24,173 nt of DNA from Candidatus Schekmanbacteria bacterium (lineage in GTDB: Bacteria; CSSED10-310; JACPHN01): positions 1-24,173 of the forward strand of contig JACPHN010000231.1 of assembly GCA_016188575.1 (NCBI GenBank), read 5' to 3'. The translations under genes were made by a program, and so were the position numbers. Shown in pieces: positions 8,463 to 16,238 of this stretch; positions within the stretch are counted from its first letter, which is position 1, and the number at the start of each line of letters is the position of its first letter. The notes beneath the pieces were generated by a model that had not been told where the DNA came from, did not search any database, and worked only from the letters and a program-made list of their open reading frames with translations.

Positions 8463-9965
8463 ATGTCGACCCGAGCCAGTCAAGCCCTGCTGTCCCCCCG
8501 GTCCGCACCAATCCCCTCCGACTCCGCGCCGCCGACCGCGCGGCGGTCTGGTGTCGCCGGTTCCGGTGGCTCCGCCCTCGCGCCGGCCGCGCTCACGCAA
8601 GCCGCCGATCCCACCGGCGCTCGCCTGGACGAGCGGGCTCGCGACTACTGCCGCGCGAATGCGGCGGATTTTTCCCGTGAGGTCAACACGGTAGTGTTGC
8701 TACTTCTCACGCGCAAGGCACCCGTCATCTTCCTGATCACTATCGGCGTCGGCCTCCTCAACGCCGAAAAGGCAGGGGGAGCGGCACTGTTGTACCTGCT
8801 TCCCGCAGCCACCCTCACCATCTTGTGCTCCTTGGCGGCCTGGACAGGTCTGGCGCTCGATACGCTCGCCCGCACCGCCCGGTATTACCTTGACCTGATC
8901 CTCGGCGTTGGTCTGCTTGGCCTTTCCCTGACGTGGATGCACGTCATCGATCGCGGCGAAACACCTAGCAATGGTCCCGTTCAAGCCGCCCTGATCGTGG
9001 TCGGCGCGCTGCCGTTTCACGCCAGTTTCCGTTGGATCTGTGCCCGCAACGTCCTGTATGCGGTAACTGTGGCCGGCGTCGTGGCCGCGACGCACCCAAG
9101 TTTCCTACTGGAGGCCCGGGGTCAATTTCTTGGCGGCCTCCTCCTCGGTACCTGGATCGCATATTACTTCTTCAAGAATCAGCAGATCCGCTTCTATCTT
9201 GAAAGTATTGAGAGACGCCTGAATCTACATTTCTTGGAGCAGATGGAGCTAGGGTTCTACCCCCATCAAAAGGAGATTTTGCAAACGAAAGGCCAGCTCT
9301 TGGAGACAATGCCCCTTGGCCACAAGCGCGCGGTCGTCGGGGAGATCGACGTCATCGGCAGCAGCGCTTTGCAGGGACCAACTTTCGAGAGCGGGCTCGA
9401 CGAGGTCTTCGCCCAATGCTACGGGTACATGTACCAAAATTATGCCATGAATGTCGGCCGCCCACAGGAACCCTATTGCGACGGACACCTGCACAAGGAA
9501 TCCGGCGACGGCTTTCGCTTCACCGTCGACCACCCCTTTCCCGTGCCACCGGGAAAGCAGCCGGCCGCAGTGGCGCTTGACCTCGCCGAGCATTTCATTG
9601 CCATTTTTCACGACGGGCTCAGCAGCGTGCTGGGACGGCCTGCATACGCCGCTGTCGTGCTCACAGTGGATGAGCTGGAGGGCTACTGGAGCCGGGGGCC
9701 GGTCAAGACCTATGATTTCAAGTACTCCGGAATTCTTCGTAATAGCCGTCTTGCGGACGCCCGCAAGGCCCTCATGAAGACCTGTCCGCAGCGGTTTCCC
9801 GCTGGCAACCTCATTCTCCTCGAGGAAAGTGTGTGGCGCATGCTTCCCCACGAACGACAGGCGGAGCTGGAGATGCTCGAGCTTGCCACCATGGGCATGA
9901 CCGTGACGGGATGCCCGGACATGGATCGTGTCTACTATCGGTACGTTCAGCGAAAGGCGACATGA
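8463..9965 (+). CDS. Membrane protein with divergent class III nucleotidyl-cyclase domain
   Basis: This is a 500-residue protein with a proline/serine-rich N-terminus and about five or six hydrophobic helices (residues 76-238), followed by a cytoplasmic domain resembling adenylate/guanylate cyclases. Equivalents of the two metal aspartates are D296 in GEIDVIGSSAL and D349 in KESGDGF. K345 is at the purine-selecting lysine position (K-x-x-G-D). The later SGILRNSRLADAR segment aligns with the Asn/Arg transition-state motif, but its spacing is shortened. The GNLILLEESVW segment fits the final strand. It may therefore make a cyclic nucleotide, or be a catalytically weakened sensor. Start chosen for AGGG eight bases before 8463; ATG 8442 and 8457 are alternatives. 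Its stop overlaps the next gene by 4 nt. Membrane topology is clear, the cyclase assignment is my reading of weak motifs. Confidence 0.65.
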   Translation: MSTRASQALLSPRSAPIPSDSAPPTARRSGVAGSGGSALAPAALTQAADPTGARLDERARDYCRANAADFSREVNTVVLLLLTRKAPVIFLITIGVGLLNAEKAGGAALLYLLPAATLTILCSLAAWTGLALDTLARTARYYLDLILGVGLLGLSLTWMHVIDRGETPSNGPVQAALIVVGALPFHASFRWICARNVLYAVTVAGVVAATHPSFLLEARGQFLGGLLLGTWIAYYFFKNQQIRFYLESIERRLNLHFLEQMELGFYPHQKEILQTKGQLLETMPLGHKRAVVGEIDVIGSSALQGPTFESGLDEVFAQCYGYMYQNYAMNVGRPQEPYCDGHLHKESGDGFRFTVDHPFPVPPGKQPAAVALDLAEHFIAIFHDGLSSVLGRPAYAAVVLTVDELEGYWSRGPVKTYDFKYSGILRNSRLADARKALMKTCPQRFPAGNLILLEESVWRMLPHERQAELEMLELATMGMTVTGCPDMDRVYYRYVQRKAT

Positions 9966-10660
9966 GTATCATGAGAGAGAGAGAGAGAGAGAGAGAGAGC
10001 AAAGATGATGCCGTCACCGTGCGCGAAATCACGCACGACCCCGTCGAGCTCGAGCGCTATCGCGAGCGCGGAGCGGCACTCTGGGGCGGCATTCGACTGC
10101 CAATCGAATACCTCCAGCAGGGGAGAGTCTTCGCTCTCTATCGAGGCGTGCCCGGTTCGCCGCAACTCGGCGGCTTCGCCCTCATCCTCCGCCCGCCGCT
10201 GCGCACGGTGCGCCTGCTGCCGGCGGAGGTGCGGTCGGCCGATCCCGTGCTTGGCGCCCTCGGTGAAGAGGCCATTCTGGAGATCACGGGCGTGTGGATC
10301 GATCCCGAGACACGCGATCGCAGAGTGAGCTGGCTTCTCTGGCGGCATCTGACGCAAACGGCGCTGAAGGCGCGAAAGCCGTACTCGATCTACGGCTACG
10401 ACGGTTCCGTTGCCGGGCTCCGGCGACTCTACGAACCGCTGCGCGGGCGGAGGTTGTTCGCGGGCGACGCCAGCGGGCGCGCGGACGTCTCCGGGGGCCC
10501 AAGCCACCGGTCTCTGGAGCTCTACATCTTCCCCACCGCGCGGCTGCGGTGGGCGTTTTGGGTAACCGCGTGGCGCGGCTGGTGGAAAGGCAAGCGCAGC
10601 GGGGGTTTCACACGGCCGGGCGCCGCGGCGAGGAATGCCGCCGGCAACAGCGCCGAGTAG
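9962..10660 (+). CDS. GNAT-like acyltransferase with (GA)n-repeat start
   Basis: This 232-residue protein starts in the ATGA overlap with the cyclase gene, so translation is probably coupled. Codons 4-13 are a dinucleotide tract that encodes MRERERERES. A GNAT-like fold is suggested by the central FALYRGVPGSPQLGGFALIL strands, the EITGVWIDPETRDRRVSWLL segment (acetyl-CoA loop and helix position) and a later YSIYGYD...LRRLYEPL region. This resembles autoinducer-synthase or N-acyl amino acid synthase relatives, but no exact family is recognised. The end is arginine/tryptophan-rich and basic. In the present sequence the tract keeps the gene open (ON); gain or loss of one GA would shift the frame. 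M4 (9971) is a second possible start, but it too precedes the tract. Confidence 0.55.
   Translation: MSIMRERERERESKDDAVTVREITHDPVELERYRERGAALWGGIRLPIEYLQQGRVFALYRGVPGSPQLGGFALILRPPLRTVRLLPAEVRSADPVLGALGEEAILEITGVWIDPETRDRRVSWLLWRHLTQTALKARKPYSIYGYDGSVAGLRRLYEPLRGRRLFAGDASGRADVSGGPSHRSLELYIFPTARLRWAFWVTAWRGWWKGKRSGGFTRPGAAARNAAGNSAE
9973..9999 (+). repeat. (GA)13 dinucleotide microsatellite inside a coding start
   Basis: Thirteen GA units plus one G lie directly after the second ATG of the GNAT-like gene. Slipped-strand changes of one or two units would frameshift the gene, which is the classic phase-variation arrangement. Such a long perfect dinucleotide tract is rare in GC-rich coding DNA and is not required by the protein. 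Confidence 0.9.
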
Positions 10661-10703
10661 GGTGGTGGTGAGGAGTTTCGCGACGGTGGGGACGGTTGAT
10701 TTC

Positions 10704-11357
10704 ATGCGCGAATGCGTCTACTGCTCCGGCCCCTTGTTCTGCCCGGAGGAGGTGGCGGCGATGACAGCAATCGCCGAAAGCCTGGAGGCGGGGGGCTTCG
10801 CGACGTTTCTGCCACATCGGGACGGGATCGAAGCGCACGTCATCCCGTATGCGTCCGGGCTAGGAGGCTTGCTCCCGGCGCCGCTGAGGCGGCGGATCGA
10901 CAGGGCCATCTTTGCGCTCGACGTGTTTCAGATCGTCGAGCGGTGCGATTACCTGGTCTTCAACATGAACGGCAGAGCCCCGGATGAAGGTGCAGCCGTG
11001 GAGGCCGGCATCGCATTTGCCTGTGGAAAACCGGTCGTGGTTTTCAAGAGCGATGTGCGCTCGGCCTTTGGCGGTGCGGACAACTCCATGATCGTCGGCC
11101 TGTCTCCGGTGCCACCCGTTGACGAGGTGCGTAAGCTCCCGCGGGCCATCCTGGCGGTGGCAAGCGCCCGGCGACCCTCGCCCGAAATCGCGGCGCTGCC
11201 CCCCAATGTAGCGCACGTCGTGGCTTCGGGAAGGCGCATCGCGCGTCTCCTGGCCCGGCTCCCTGCGCCGGCTCCCCTGCCGAATGCGGAGCTCGTCGAA
11301 CGAATCGTCCGCCTTTGTGAGGAGGACGGGATCTCGGACCCCACAGCGCAGAGCTGA
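10704..11357 (+). CDS. Nucleoside 2-deoxyribosyltransferase-like protein
   Basis: This 217-residue protein matches the nucleoside deoxyribosyltransferase/YtoQ-like Rossmann family. The first strand and loop read CVYCSGPLFCPEE, followed by a helix and the GGFATFLPHRDG strand. The helix DVFQIVERCDYLVFNMNG then leads to the conserved D-E-G-x-x-x-E-x-G segment in PDEGAAVEAGIAFACGKPVVVFKSD, which carries the catalytic glutamate of the family. The C-terminal third is an unrecognised helical extension. Members transfer or hydrolyse N-glycosidic bonds of (deoxy)nucleosides or nucleotides; the substrate here is unknown. A GTG at 10686 with AGGAG ten bases upstream is an alternative start adding six residues. 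It lies 43 nt after the GNAT-like gene and converges on the DUF885 gene. Confidence 0.7.
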   Translation: MRECVYCSGPLFCPEEVAAMTAIAESLEAGGFATFLPHRDGIEAHVIPYASGLGGLLPAPLRRRIDRAIFALDVFQIVERCDYLVFNMNGRAPDEGAAVEAGIAFACGKPVVVFKSDVRSAFGGADNSMIVGLSPVPPVDEVRKLPRAILAVASARRPSPEIAALPPNVAHVVASGRRIARLLARLPAPAPLPNAELVERIVRLCEEDGISDPTAQS

Positions 11358-11399
11358 GCGCGCGCCGGCGACGCCTGCCGCCGAGATCGGGCGCTCGCG

Positions 11400-13226
11400 C
11401 TACGAACCGCCAGCCGCTGGCGCTCCCCCCGCCGACGCGATCCAGGCGTCGACCTCGCGCTCGAGAAGCGCAAGCGGCAGCGCACCGTTCCCCAGGACGG
11501 CCTGGTGGAAGCGGCGCAGCTCGAAGCGGTCGCCAAGCGCCTGCCGCGCCCGTTCCCGGAGCTCGACGATCTTCAGCTCCCCGATCTTGTAGGCGCATGC
11601 TTGCCCCGGTGTGACGATGTAGCGCTCGATCTCGCGGACGACATCGCCCCGGGGCATGCCGGTGTTCGCGACCATGTACTCGATCGCCTGCTCGCGCGTC
11701 CACGCGTGCGCGTGGATGCCGGTGTCGACGACCAGTCGAACCGCCCGAAATGCCTGCGACACCAAGTAACCGAGGCGGTCGAACGGGTCCTTGAAGAAGC
11801 CTTGCTCGTCGGCCAGGCGCTCCGCATACAAGGCCCACCCCTCCGAGTACGCCGTGAACGGCACCAGCCGCCGGAAGAAGGCGACGTCGCGCAGCTCCTG
11901 CGCGATCGCGATCTGCAGATGGTGGCCCGGCACCGCCTCGTGGTAGGCCAGCGTCCTCATTCCGAACTTCGGGACGTCCCCCATTTTGCCGAGATTGGCG
12001 TAGAAAATCCCCGGTTTGGAGCCGTCGAGCGGCGGTGGATTGTAATAGGCCCCCGGGGCCGACGACTCCTTGAATGCCGGCATCCGCTCCACCGTAACCG
12101 GTGCCGCCGGCAAGACCCTGAACAGCTCGGCCAGATGCCCGCTCATGTCGTCGACGATGTGCTGGTAGTCCGCCAGCGCCTGTTTACGTCCTTCGTCCGT
12201 GCCGGGATACAGAAAGCGCGGATCGCTGTTGAGCTGTTGGAGCGTGTCGTTGAGGTTCTGCGACACGATCCCCTGGCCTTCGAGAATCTTCCGCAGCTCC
12301 TGTTGGATGCGCTCCACCTCCCGCTTTCCGAGCTCGTGAACCGCGTCCGGCGTCAGCTCAGTCGTGGTATGAGAGCGCAGTCGGTACGCGTAATAGGCCG
12401 CGCCGTCAGGAAGGTGCCAGACGCCGTCCTCCGAACCAGTAGCGGCGCGCTGCCGCTCGACCTCGGCGATTAGCGATCGGTACGCCGGATAGACCACGTC
12501 GGCGACCGCTGCGCGGCAGCTCTCGCGCAGCGAGGATTTACTCGCGTCCGGCAGCTCCGCGAGCTTGTCGAGTGACCGGGAGAATCCGCGAAAGATCTCG
12601 TTTTCCTCGGGTTTCGGTTTCAGGAACGCGCCGGTGTCGGCGATGACGCGGTCGTAGACGAAGCGCGGCGGCGCGATTCCGAGCGCGGCGCGGTGGCGCA
12701 TACCTGCCGCGAGCTGATCCAGCGCTGTGGCGAGCTTCGAAAGTCGCGTGATGAAATCCTCCGCGTCTCCCTCATCGCGCACCTGGTGGACGTTGATCAT
12801 GAAGTCCGCGAGCCCGCTCTGCAGGCCAAACACGTGGTTGACCGGATAGTCGTGAAAGCGGAAAGGCCGTCTCCGGTTCAGATCATCGAGGAACCACTCG
12901 AGCACGTCACGGGAGAGGCGCTGGGATGGCGAGAGCGCGGCCTGATCATAGCTCCGCAGGGTCGCGAGATTGTCGGCGACTTCCTGCGCCTCCCGCTCGG
13001 TTCTCGCCACTGAAAAGTCGTCGAGGTCGTCGTTGTGAGACTCGATTCCATACTGCTCGAGAATGCGGAGCTGCGACAGGAGCATCGGCCTCTCGAGGAC
13101 ATACTGCAGGAACACCCGGGCATAAAAATGGTCGATCGACCACGGTTTGAACCAGATCGTCGGTACGAGAAAAAGTGCCGCGGCCGTCACCAACACTACG
13201 AGGGTGATAATCGCAATCCTTTTCAT
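11400..13226 (-). CDS. DUF885 family metallopeptidase-like protein
   Basis: This 608-residue protein has an N-terminal signal anchor (IAIITLVVLVTAAALFLVPTI, about 4-24) and a long helical DUF885 domain. The zincin motif HEAVPGHH occupies residues 429-436, followed by a downstream glutamate in SEGWALYAE (E462). Together they give the expected zinc ligands and catalytic Glu of gluzincin-like peptidases. DUF885 proteins are regarded as metallopeptidases, but few have known substrates. Its ATG overlaps the stop of the ABC ATPase gene by 4 nt, so it is the last gene of the transporter operon. That suggests, without proving, that it processes what the transporter imports or acts on its envelope partner. 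It converges on the deoxyribosyltransferase-like gene, 42 nt apart. Confidence 0.88.
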   Translation of the reverse strand: MKRIAIITLVVLVTAAALFLVPTIWFKPWSIDHFYARVFLQYVLERPMLLSQLRILEQYGIESHNDDLDDFSVARTEREAQEVADNLATLRSYDQAALSPSQRLSRDVLEWFLDDLNRRRPFRFHDYPVNHVFGLQSGLADFMINVHQVRDEGDAEDFITRLSKLATALDQLAAGMRHRAALGIAPPRFVYDRVIADTGAFLKPKPEENEIFRGFSRSLDKLAELPDASKSSLRESCRAAVADVVYPAYRSLIAEVERQRAATGSEDGVWHLPDGAAYYAYRLRSHTTTELTPDAVHELGKREVERIQQELRKILEGQGIVSQNLNDTLQQLNSDPRFLYPGTDEGRKQALADYQHIVDDMSGHLAELFRVLPAAPVTVERMPAFKESSAPGAYYNPPPLDGSKPGIFYANLGKMGDVPKFGMRTLAYHEAVPGHHLQIAIAQELRDVAFFRRLVPFTAYSEGWALYAERLADEQGFFKDPFDRLGYLVSQAFRAVRLVVDTGIHAHAWTREQAIEYMVANTGMPRGDVVREIERYIVTPGQACAYKIGELKIVELRERARQALGDRFELRRFHQAVLGNGALPLALLEREVDAWIASAGGAPAAGGS

Positions 13227-14134
13227 GACGCATCACCCCCCGCCGACTGACCTGGTCCGCGCTCGCGGTAGAGCTGCCGCCTGGAGGGATCGAGGCCGAG
13301 CTCGCAGATCTGCTCCAGCAGGGCGCCGAAGCGCGGATCTTTTTTGATTGCGAGGACTCTCGGGTGCGGGAACGGCACCCTTTCATCGAGGAGAAAGCGC
13401 GAGCCGTTCGCGGCGCCGGAATCGGTGACGTAGTATGGCGACAGCACGAGAATGCGGTCGGCCAGAAACACCGCCTCCTCCAGATCATGGGTGATGAAAA
13501 GCACCGTCATGCGCGTCTGGTAGAAGTTGTCGAGCAGATAGAGCTGCAGATCGTAGCGCGTGGTGTAGTCGAGCGCTCCGAATGGCTCGTCCATCATGAG
13601 CAGCCGGGGGCGCATGATCATGGCCTGGGCAATAGCGACCCGCTGCCGCATACCGCCGGAGAGCTCGAAGGGGTACTTGTGGGCATGCTCGGCAAGCCGC
13701 ATCTTCTCCAGGGCGTGCATTGCCTCGCTGCGAAACGTCTTGCGCCGCCGCCGATAGCGGGGATAGCGAACCCACTTGCCGAGCAGCGTGAACTCCTCGA
13801 GCTCGAGCCCATAGGTGACGTTGTCCAGGACAGTTAGGTTAGGAAACAGCGAGTAGTGCTGAAAGACGATTCCGCGCTCCCGGGACGGACCGACGACGTG
13901 CTTGCCGTCGACCAGCACCTCGCCCGTCCGCGGCAACTCCATCCCGAGGAGTAGCCGCAGCAGGGTCGACTTTCCGCAGCCACTTGGCCCAACCAGGGCG
14001 ACGAGCTCTCCGGCCGGCACGCGCAGGTCCAGGGAATCGAGAACGCGCTTCCAGCCGGCACCTTTGACGGGATATTCCTGAACGACCTGTTTCAGCTCGA
14101 GTTGCCACGGGCCCGATGGCTCGGTCGCGCTCAT
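13223..14134 (-). CDS. ABC transporter ATP-binding protein, NitT/TauT type
   Basis: This 303-residue ATPase energises the adjacent permease. It has Walker A GPSGCGKST (49-57), the Q-loop Q92, signature LSGGMRQR (158-165), Walker B LLMMDEP (178-184) and H-loop H216 in FITHDLEEA. The short C-terminal extension after the nucleotide-binding domain is typical of the nitrate/taurine/sulfonate group. The start at 14134 overlaps the permease stop as ATGA and has a strong purine-rich ribosome site (GGGGAG); a start at 14176 inside the permease is unlikely. Its own stop overlaps the DUF885 start. Confidence 0.94.
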   Translation of the reverse strand: MSATEPSGPWQLELKQVVQEYPVKGAGWKRVLDSLDLRVPAGELVALVGPSGCGKSTLLRLLLGMELPRTGEVLVDGKHVVGPSRERGIVFQHYSLFPNLTVLDNVTYGLELEEFTLLGKWVRYPRYRRRRKTFRSEAMHALEKMRLAEHAHKYPFELSGGMRQRVAIAQAMIMRPRLLMMDEPFGALDYTTRYDLQLYLLDNFYQTRMTVLFITHDLEEAVFLADRILVLSPYYVTDSGAANGSRFLLDERVPFPHPRVLAIKKDPRFGALLEQICELGLDPSRRQLYRERGPGQSAGGDAS

Positions 14135-14973
14135 TTCTCCCCCTCCCCAACCCAGCGGAAGCCCCACCGCATCCAAAGGCGTAGGGCGAGGTCCATGAGA
14201 TAGCCCAGAAATGTGATCCAGAAGACGTATGGAATGATCACGTCCATTGCCATGTAGCGGCGGACGACGAAGATGCGGTAGCCGAGCCCGACGTCAGCGG
14301 CGATGGACTCCGCGGCGATGAGAAAGAGCCACGCAGGCCCGAGGCTGAGGCGCACCGCGCTGAGCAGCTTGGGGAAAATCTGGGGAAGCACGACCTTGTA
14401 GATGACTTCGGGCTGAGAGGCGCCCAGGGTCAACGCCTTGACGACTTGCTCGTAGGGGATCTCGCGCGCCCGCAGATACATGTCGATCGCGATCACCGGC
14501 GCCACGCCAACGAAGATCAGGATGATCTTTGCTTTCTCCTCGACGCCGAACAGAATGAAGAGAATTGGGAGCAGCGCCAGCGGTGGGATCTTTGCGAAAA
14601 AAATCAGAAACGGATAGGTAGCCGCGCGGGCGATCGGGAGGACGCCGATATTGAGGCCCACGGCCAGCCCGACGAGCGCCGCCAGGCCGAGGCCGATCGC
14701 GAGCCGACGGAGCGATGCCTTCGTATCGACCCAGAGCCGATACTCCCCCTTGCGATCGGCTTCGAAGGCGGCGCGCCAGATGCCGTCGGCAAGCTGCCCC
14801 ACTGTCGGCATGACCTTGTCGTCCGGGTTTTCCGCGTGGCGCGCCGCCGAGCCGTACAGGTAGATGGCAGCCAGCAGCGCGAAGGGAAGCACCGCCAACA
14901 CGAGCGAGGCACGCCCCGACATCGCAGCGAGAATGCCGTACCAGCGGCGCGTGTGCCGGCCGTGCCCGGGCAT
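14131..14973 (-). CDS. ABC transporter permease, NitT/TauT type
   Basis: This 280-residue inner-membrane permease has about six hydrophobic helices. The conserved EAA-type cytoplasmic loop, which docks the ATPase, reads KALTLGASQPEVIYKVVLP. This sits in the usual place between the core helices. Sequences such as FFAKIPPLALLPILFILFG and SLGPAWLFLIAAES are typical of nitrate/taurine/sulfonate permeases. The ATG follows directly on the TAG of the binding-protein gene, so translation is coupled. The N-terminus up to the first helix is basic. Confidence 0.94.
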   Translation of the reverse strand: MPGHGRHTRRWYGILAAMSGRASLVLAVLPFALLAAIYLYGSAARHAENPDDKVMPTVGQLADGIWRAAFEADRKGEYRLWVDTKASLRRLAIGLGLAALVGLAVGLNIGVLPIARAATYPFLIFFAKIPPLALLPILFILFGVEEKAKIILIFVGVAPVIAIDMYLRAREIPYEQVVKALTLGASQPEVIYKVVLPQIFPKLLSAVRLSLGPAWLFLIAAESIAADVGLGYRIFVVRRYMAMDVIIPYVFWITFLGYLMDLALRLWMRWGFRWVGEGEK

Positions 14974-16062
14974 CTACAGCTCTCCGCGCGCCGCCATTTC
15001 GGTAAATGAGGAATCGAAGCGCAGCCGCACCTTCCCCTTGTCTCCGAGCACATTGCCGTCCGGGAGCTCAATTCCAACCGCATCGACCGACGTCACTCCC
15101 TCGCCGAGCAGGCCATGCCCGAAACAGAACTGACGCACGTACTCCATCGTTTCCTTGATCTTGGCACCTTTGAAGAAATCGGCGGCATCGGCTGCCTTGT
15201 AAAACATCGCCGTGGTCTTGAGCTGTTGCTTGAGCTCGGCGACCGTCGAGCCCGCCTTTTCCGCCATTGCGGCGGTGGCCTTGGTGCCCGCGGCGCCGCG
15301 CCCTGACATGGTGCTCATCGCTTCGTACCAGGCGCCTGTCAACGCCTTGCCGAGCTCCGGATGCTCCTTGAGCTTCTTGGTGTTGACCACCATCATGTCG
15401 ATAATTTCGCCCGGAATGCTGGAGGAGTCGAAGACCAGCGTCGCCCCCTTGGCCTGACGCGCCTGGATGAGCTGGGGATTCCAGGTCACGATGGATTCGA
15501 CACTTTCATTGGTGAGAAAAGTCGGCGCGATGTCCGAATCCGACGTGTTGACGATCTTGATGTCCTTCTCCGCCAGGCCGTTCATCTCCAGGGCGCGCGC
15601 CAGCAGATAGTGCGACACCGAAAGCTCCACGAGCTGTACGGTCTTTCCTTTGAGGTCCACGACCTTTGCGCCATGGCGCAGCAAGATGCCATCATTGCCG
15701 TTGGAGAAGTCGCCGATGATGAGCGCGGTCGAATCCACGCCGCTGGCGGCGGGCATGTCCAGCGCTTCCATGTTGGTCATTGCACAGGCATCGACCTCGC
15801 CCGCGACAAACTGCTCGATGGTCGCCAGATAGTCGCCCTGGATGAGCTTGATCTCGATTCCGTACTTGTCGGCCCACTTCTTCAGGATGCCGTCCTCGTC
15901 CGCGTACGGCCATGGCATCCACCCCACGTAGATTGACCATGCAACCTTGAAGCTGGGCTTGGCGGTTGCGGAGGACAGGCCGCTGCCGATGACGAGAGCG
16001 AGTGCGACCACGGCAACGAGGGGGTGGAAACCGAACGCGGCAAGCCGCCGACAAAAACGCAT
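14974..16062 (-). CDS. ABC transporter periplasmic binding protein, NMT1/THI5-like
   Basis: This 362-residue secreted solute-binding protein starts with a signal peptide (MRFCRRLAAF... cleaved near SSATAKPS). The body has the NitT/TauT pattern YVGWMPWPYADEDGILKKWA, then TNMEALDMPAASGVDS and SNGNDGILLRHG, IVTWNPQLIQA and IPGEIIDMMVVNTKKL. The TNMEALDMPAA/NGND run is reminiscent of the urea-carboxylase-associated (guanidine-related) binding proteins, but I cannot confirm the ligand. GGAGG lies six bases before the ATG at 16062, which decides between three nearby ATGs. First gene of the four-gene operon. No ykkC/guanidine riboswitch is recognisable in the leader. Confidence 0.9.
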   Translation of the reverse strand: MRFCRRLAAFGFHPLVAVVALALVIGSGLSSATAKPSFKVAWSIYVGWMPWPYADEDGILKKWADKYGIEIKLIQGDYLATIEQFVAGEVDACAMTNMEALDMPAASGVDSTALIIGDFSNGNDGILLRHGAKVVDLKGKTVQLVELSVSHYLLARALEMNGLAEKDIKIVNTSDSDIAPTFLTNESVESIVTWNPQLIQARQAKGATLVFDSSSIPGEIIDMMVVNTKKLKEHPELGKALTGAWYEAMSTMSGRGAAGTKATAAMAEKAGSTVAELKQQLKTTAMFYKAADAADFFKGAKIKETMEYVRQFCFGHGLLGEGVTSVDAVGIELPDGNVLGDKGKVRLRFDSSFTEMAARGEL

Positions 16063-16238
16063 GTTCATCCTCCAGCGCATGTGACCCAGGCCCACGCGAG
16101 AGCCGACAAGGCATTGCCGCTGCGCATGGCCCGCGCCGCGACCGGCTCCCGCACTCAACTCGGCGAATGAGAATGGCACCGGCCGAGCTTGTTTTCAACC
16201 ACCGCGCTATGCTGGCGCCGGCGTAAGGAGTACCGAGC
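16063..16238. promoter_or_regulatory. Divergent intergenic region between transporter operon and kinase gene
   Basis: These 176 bp must hold the promoters of both the binding-protein operon (minus) and the APH-like kinase (plus). The ribosome sites are clear (GGAGG on the minus strand near 16070; AAGGAG near 16224-16230 on the plus strand). No consensus -35/-10 pair with proper spacing is seen; a TATGCT at 16208-16213 on the plus strand is a possible -10 box. Confidence 0.35.

Noticed and set aside
16063-16238. Guanidine (ykkC) riboswitch before the transporter operon
   Set aside because: I looked for the conserved motifs on the minus strand, because the binding protein recalls guanidine-related ones, but found none.
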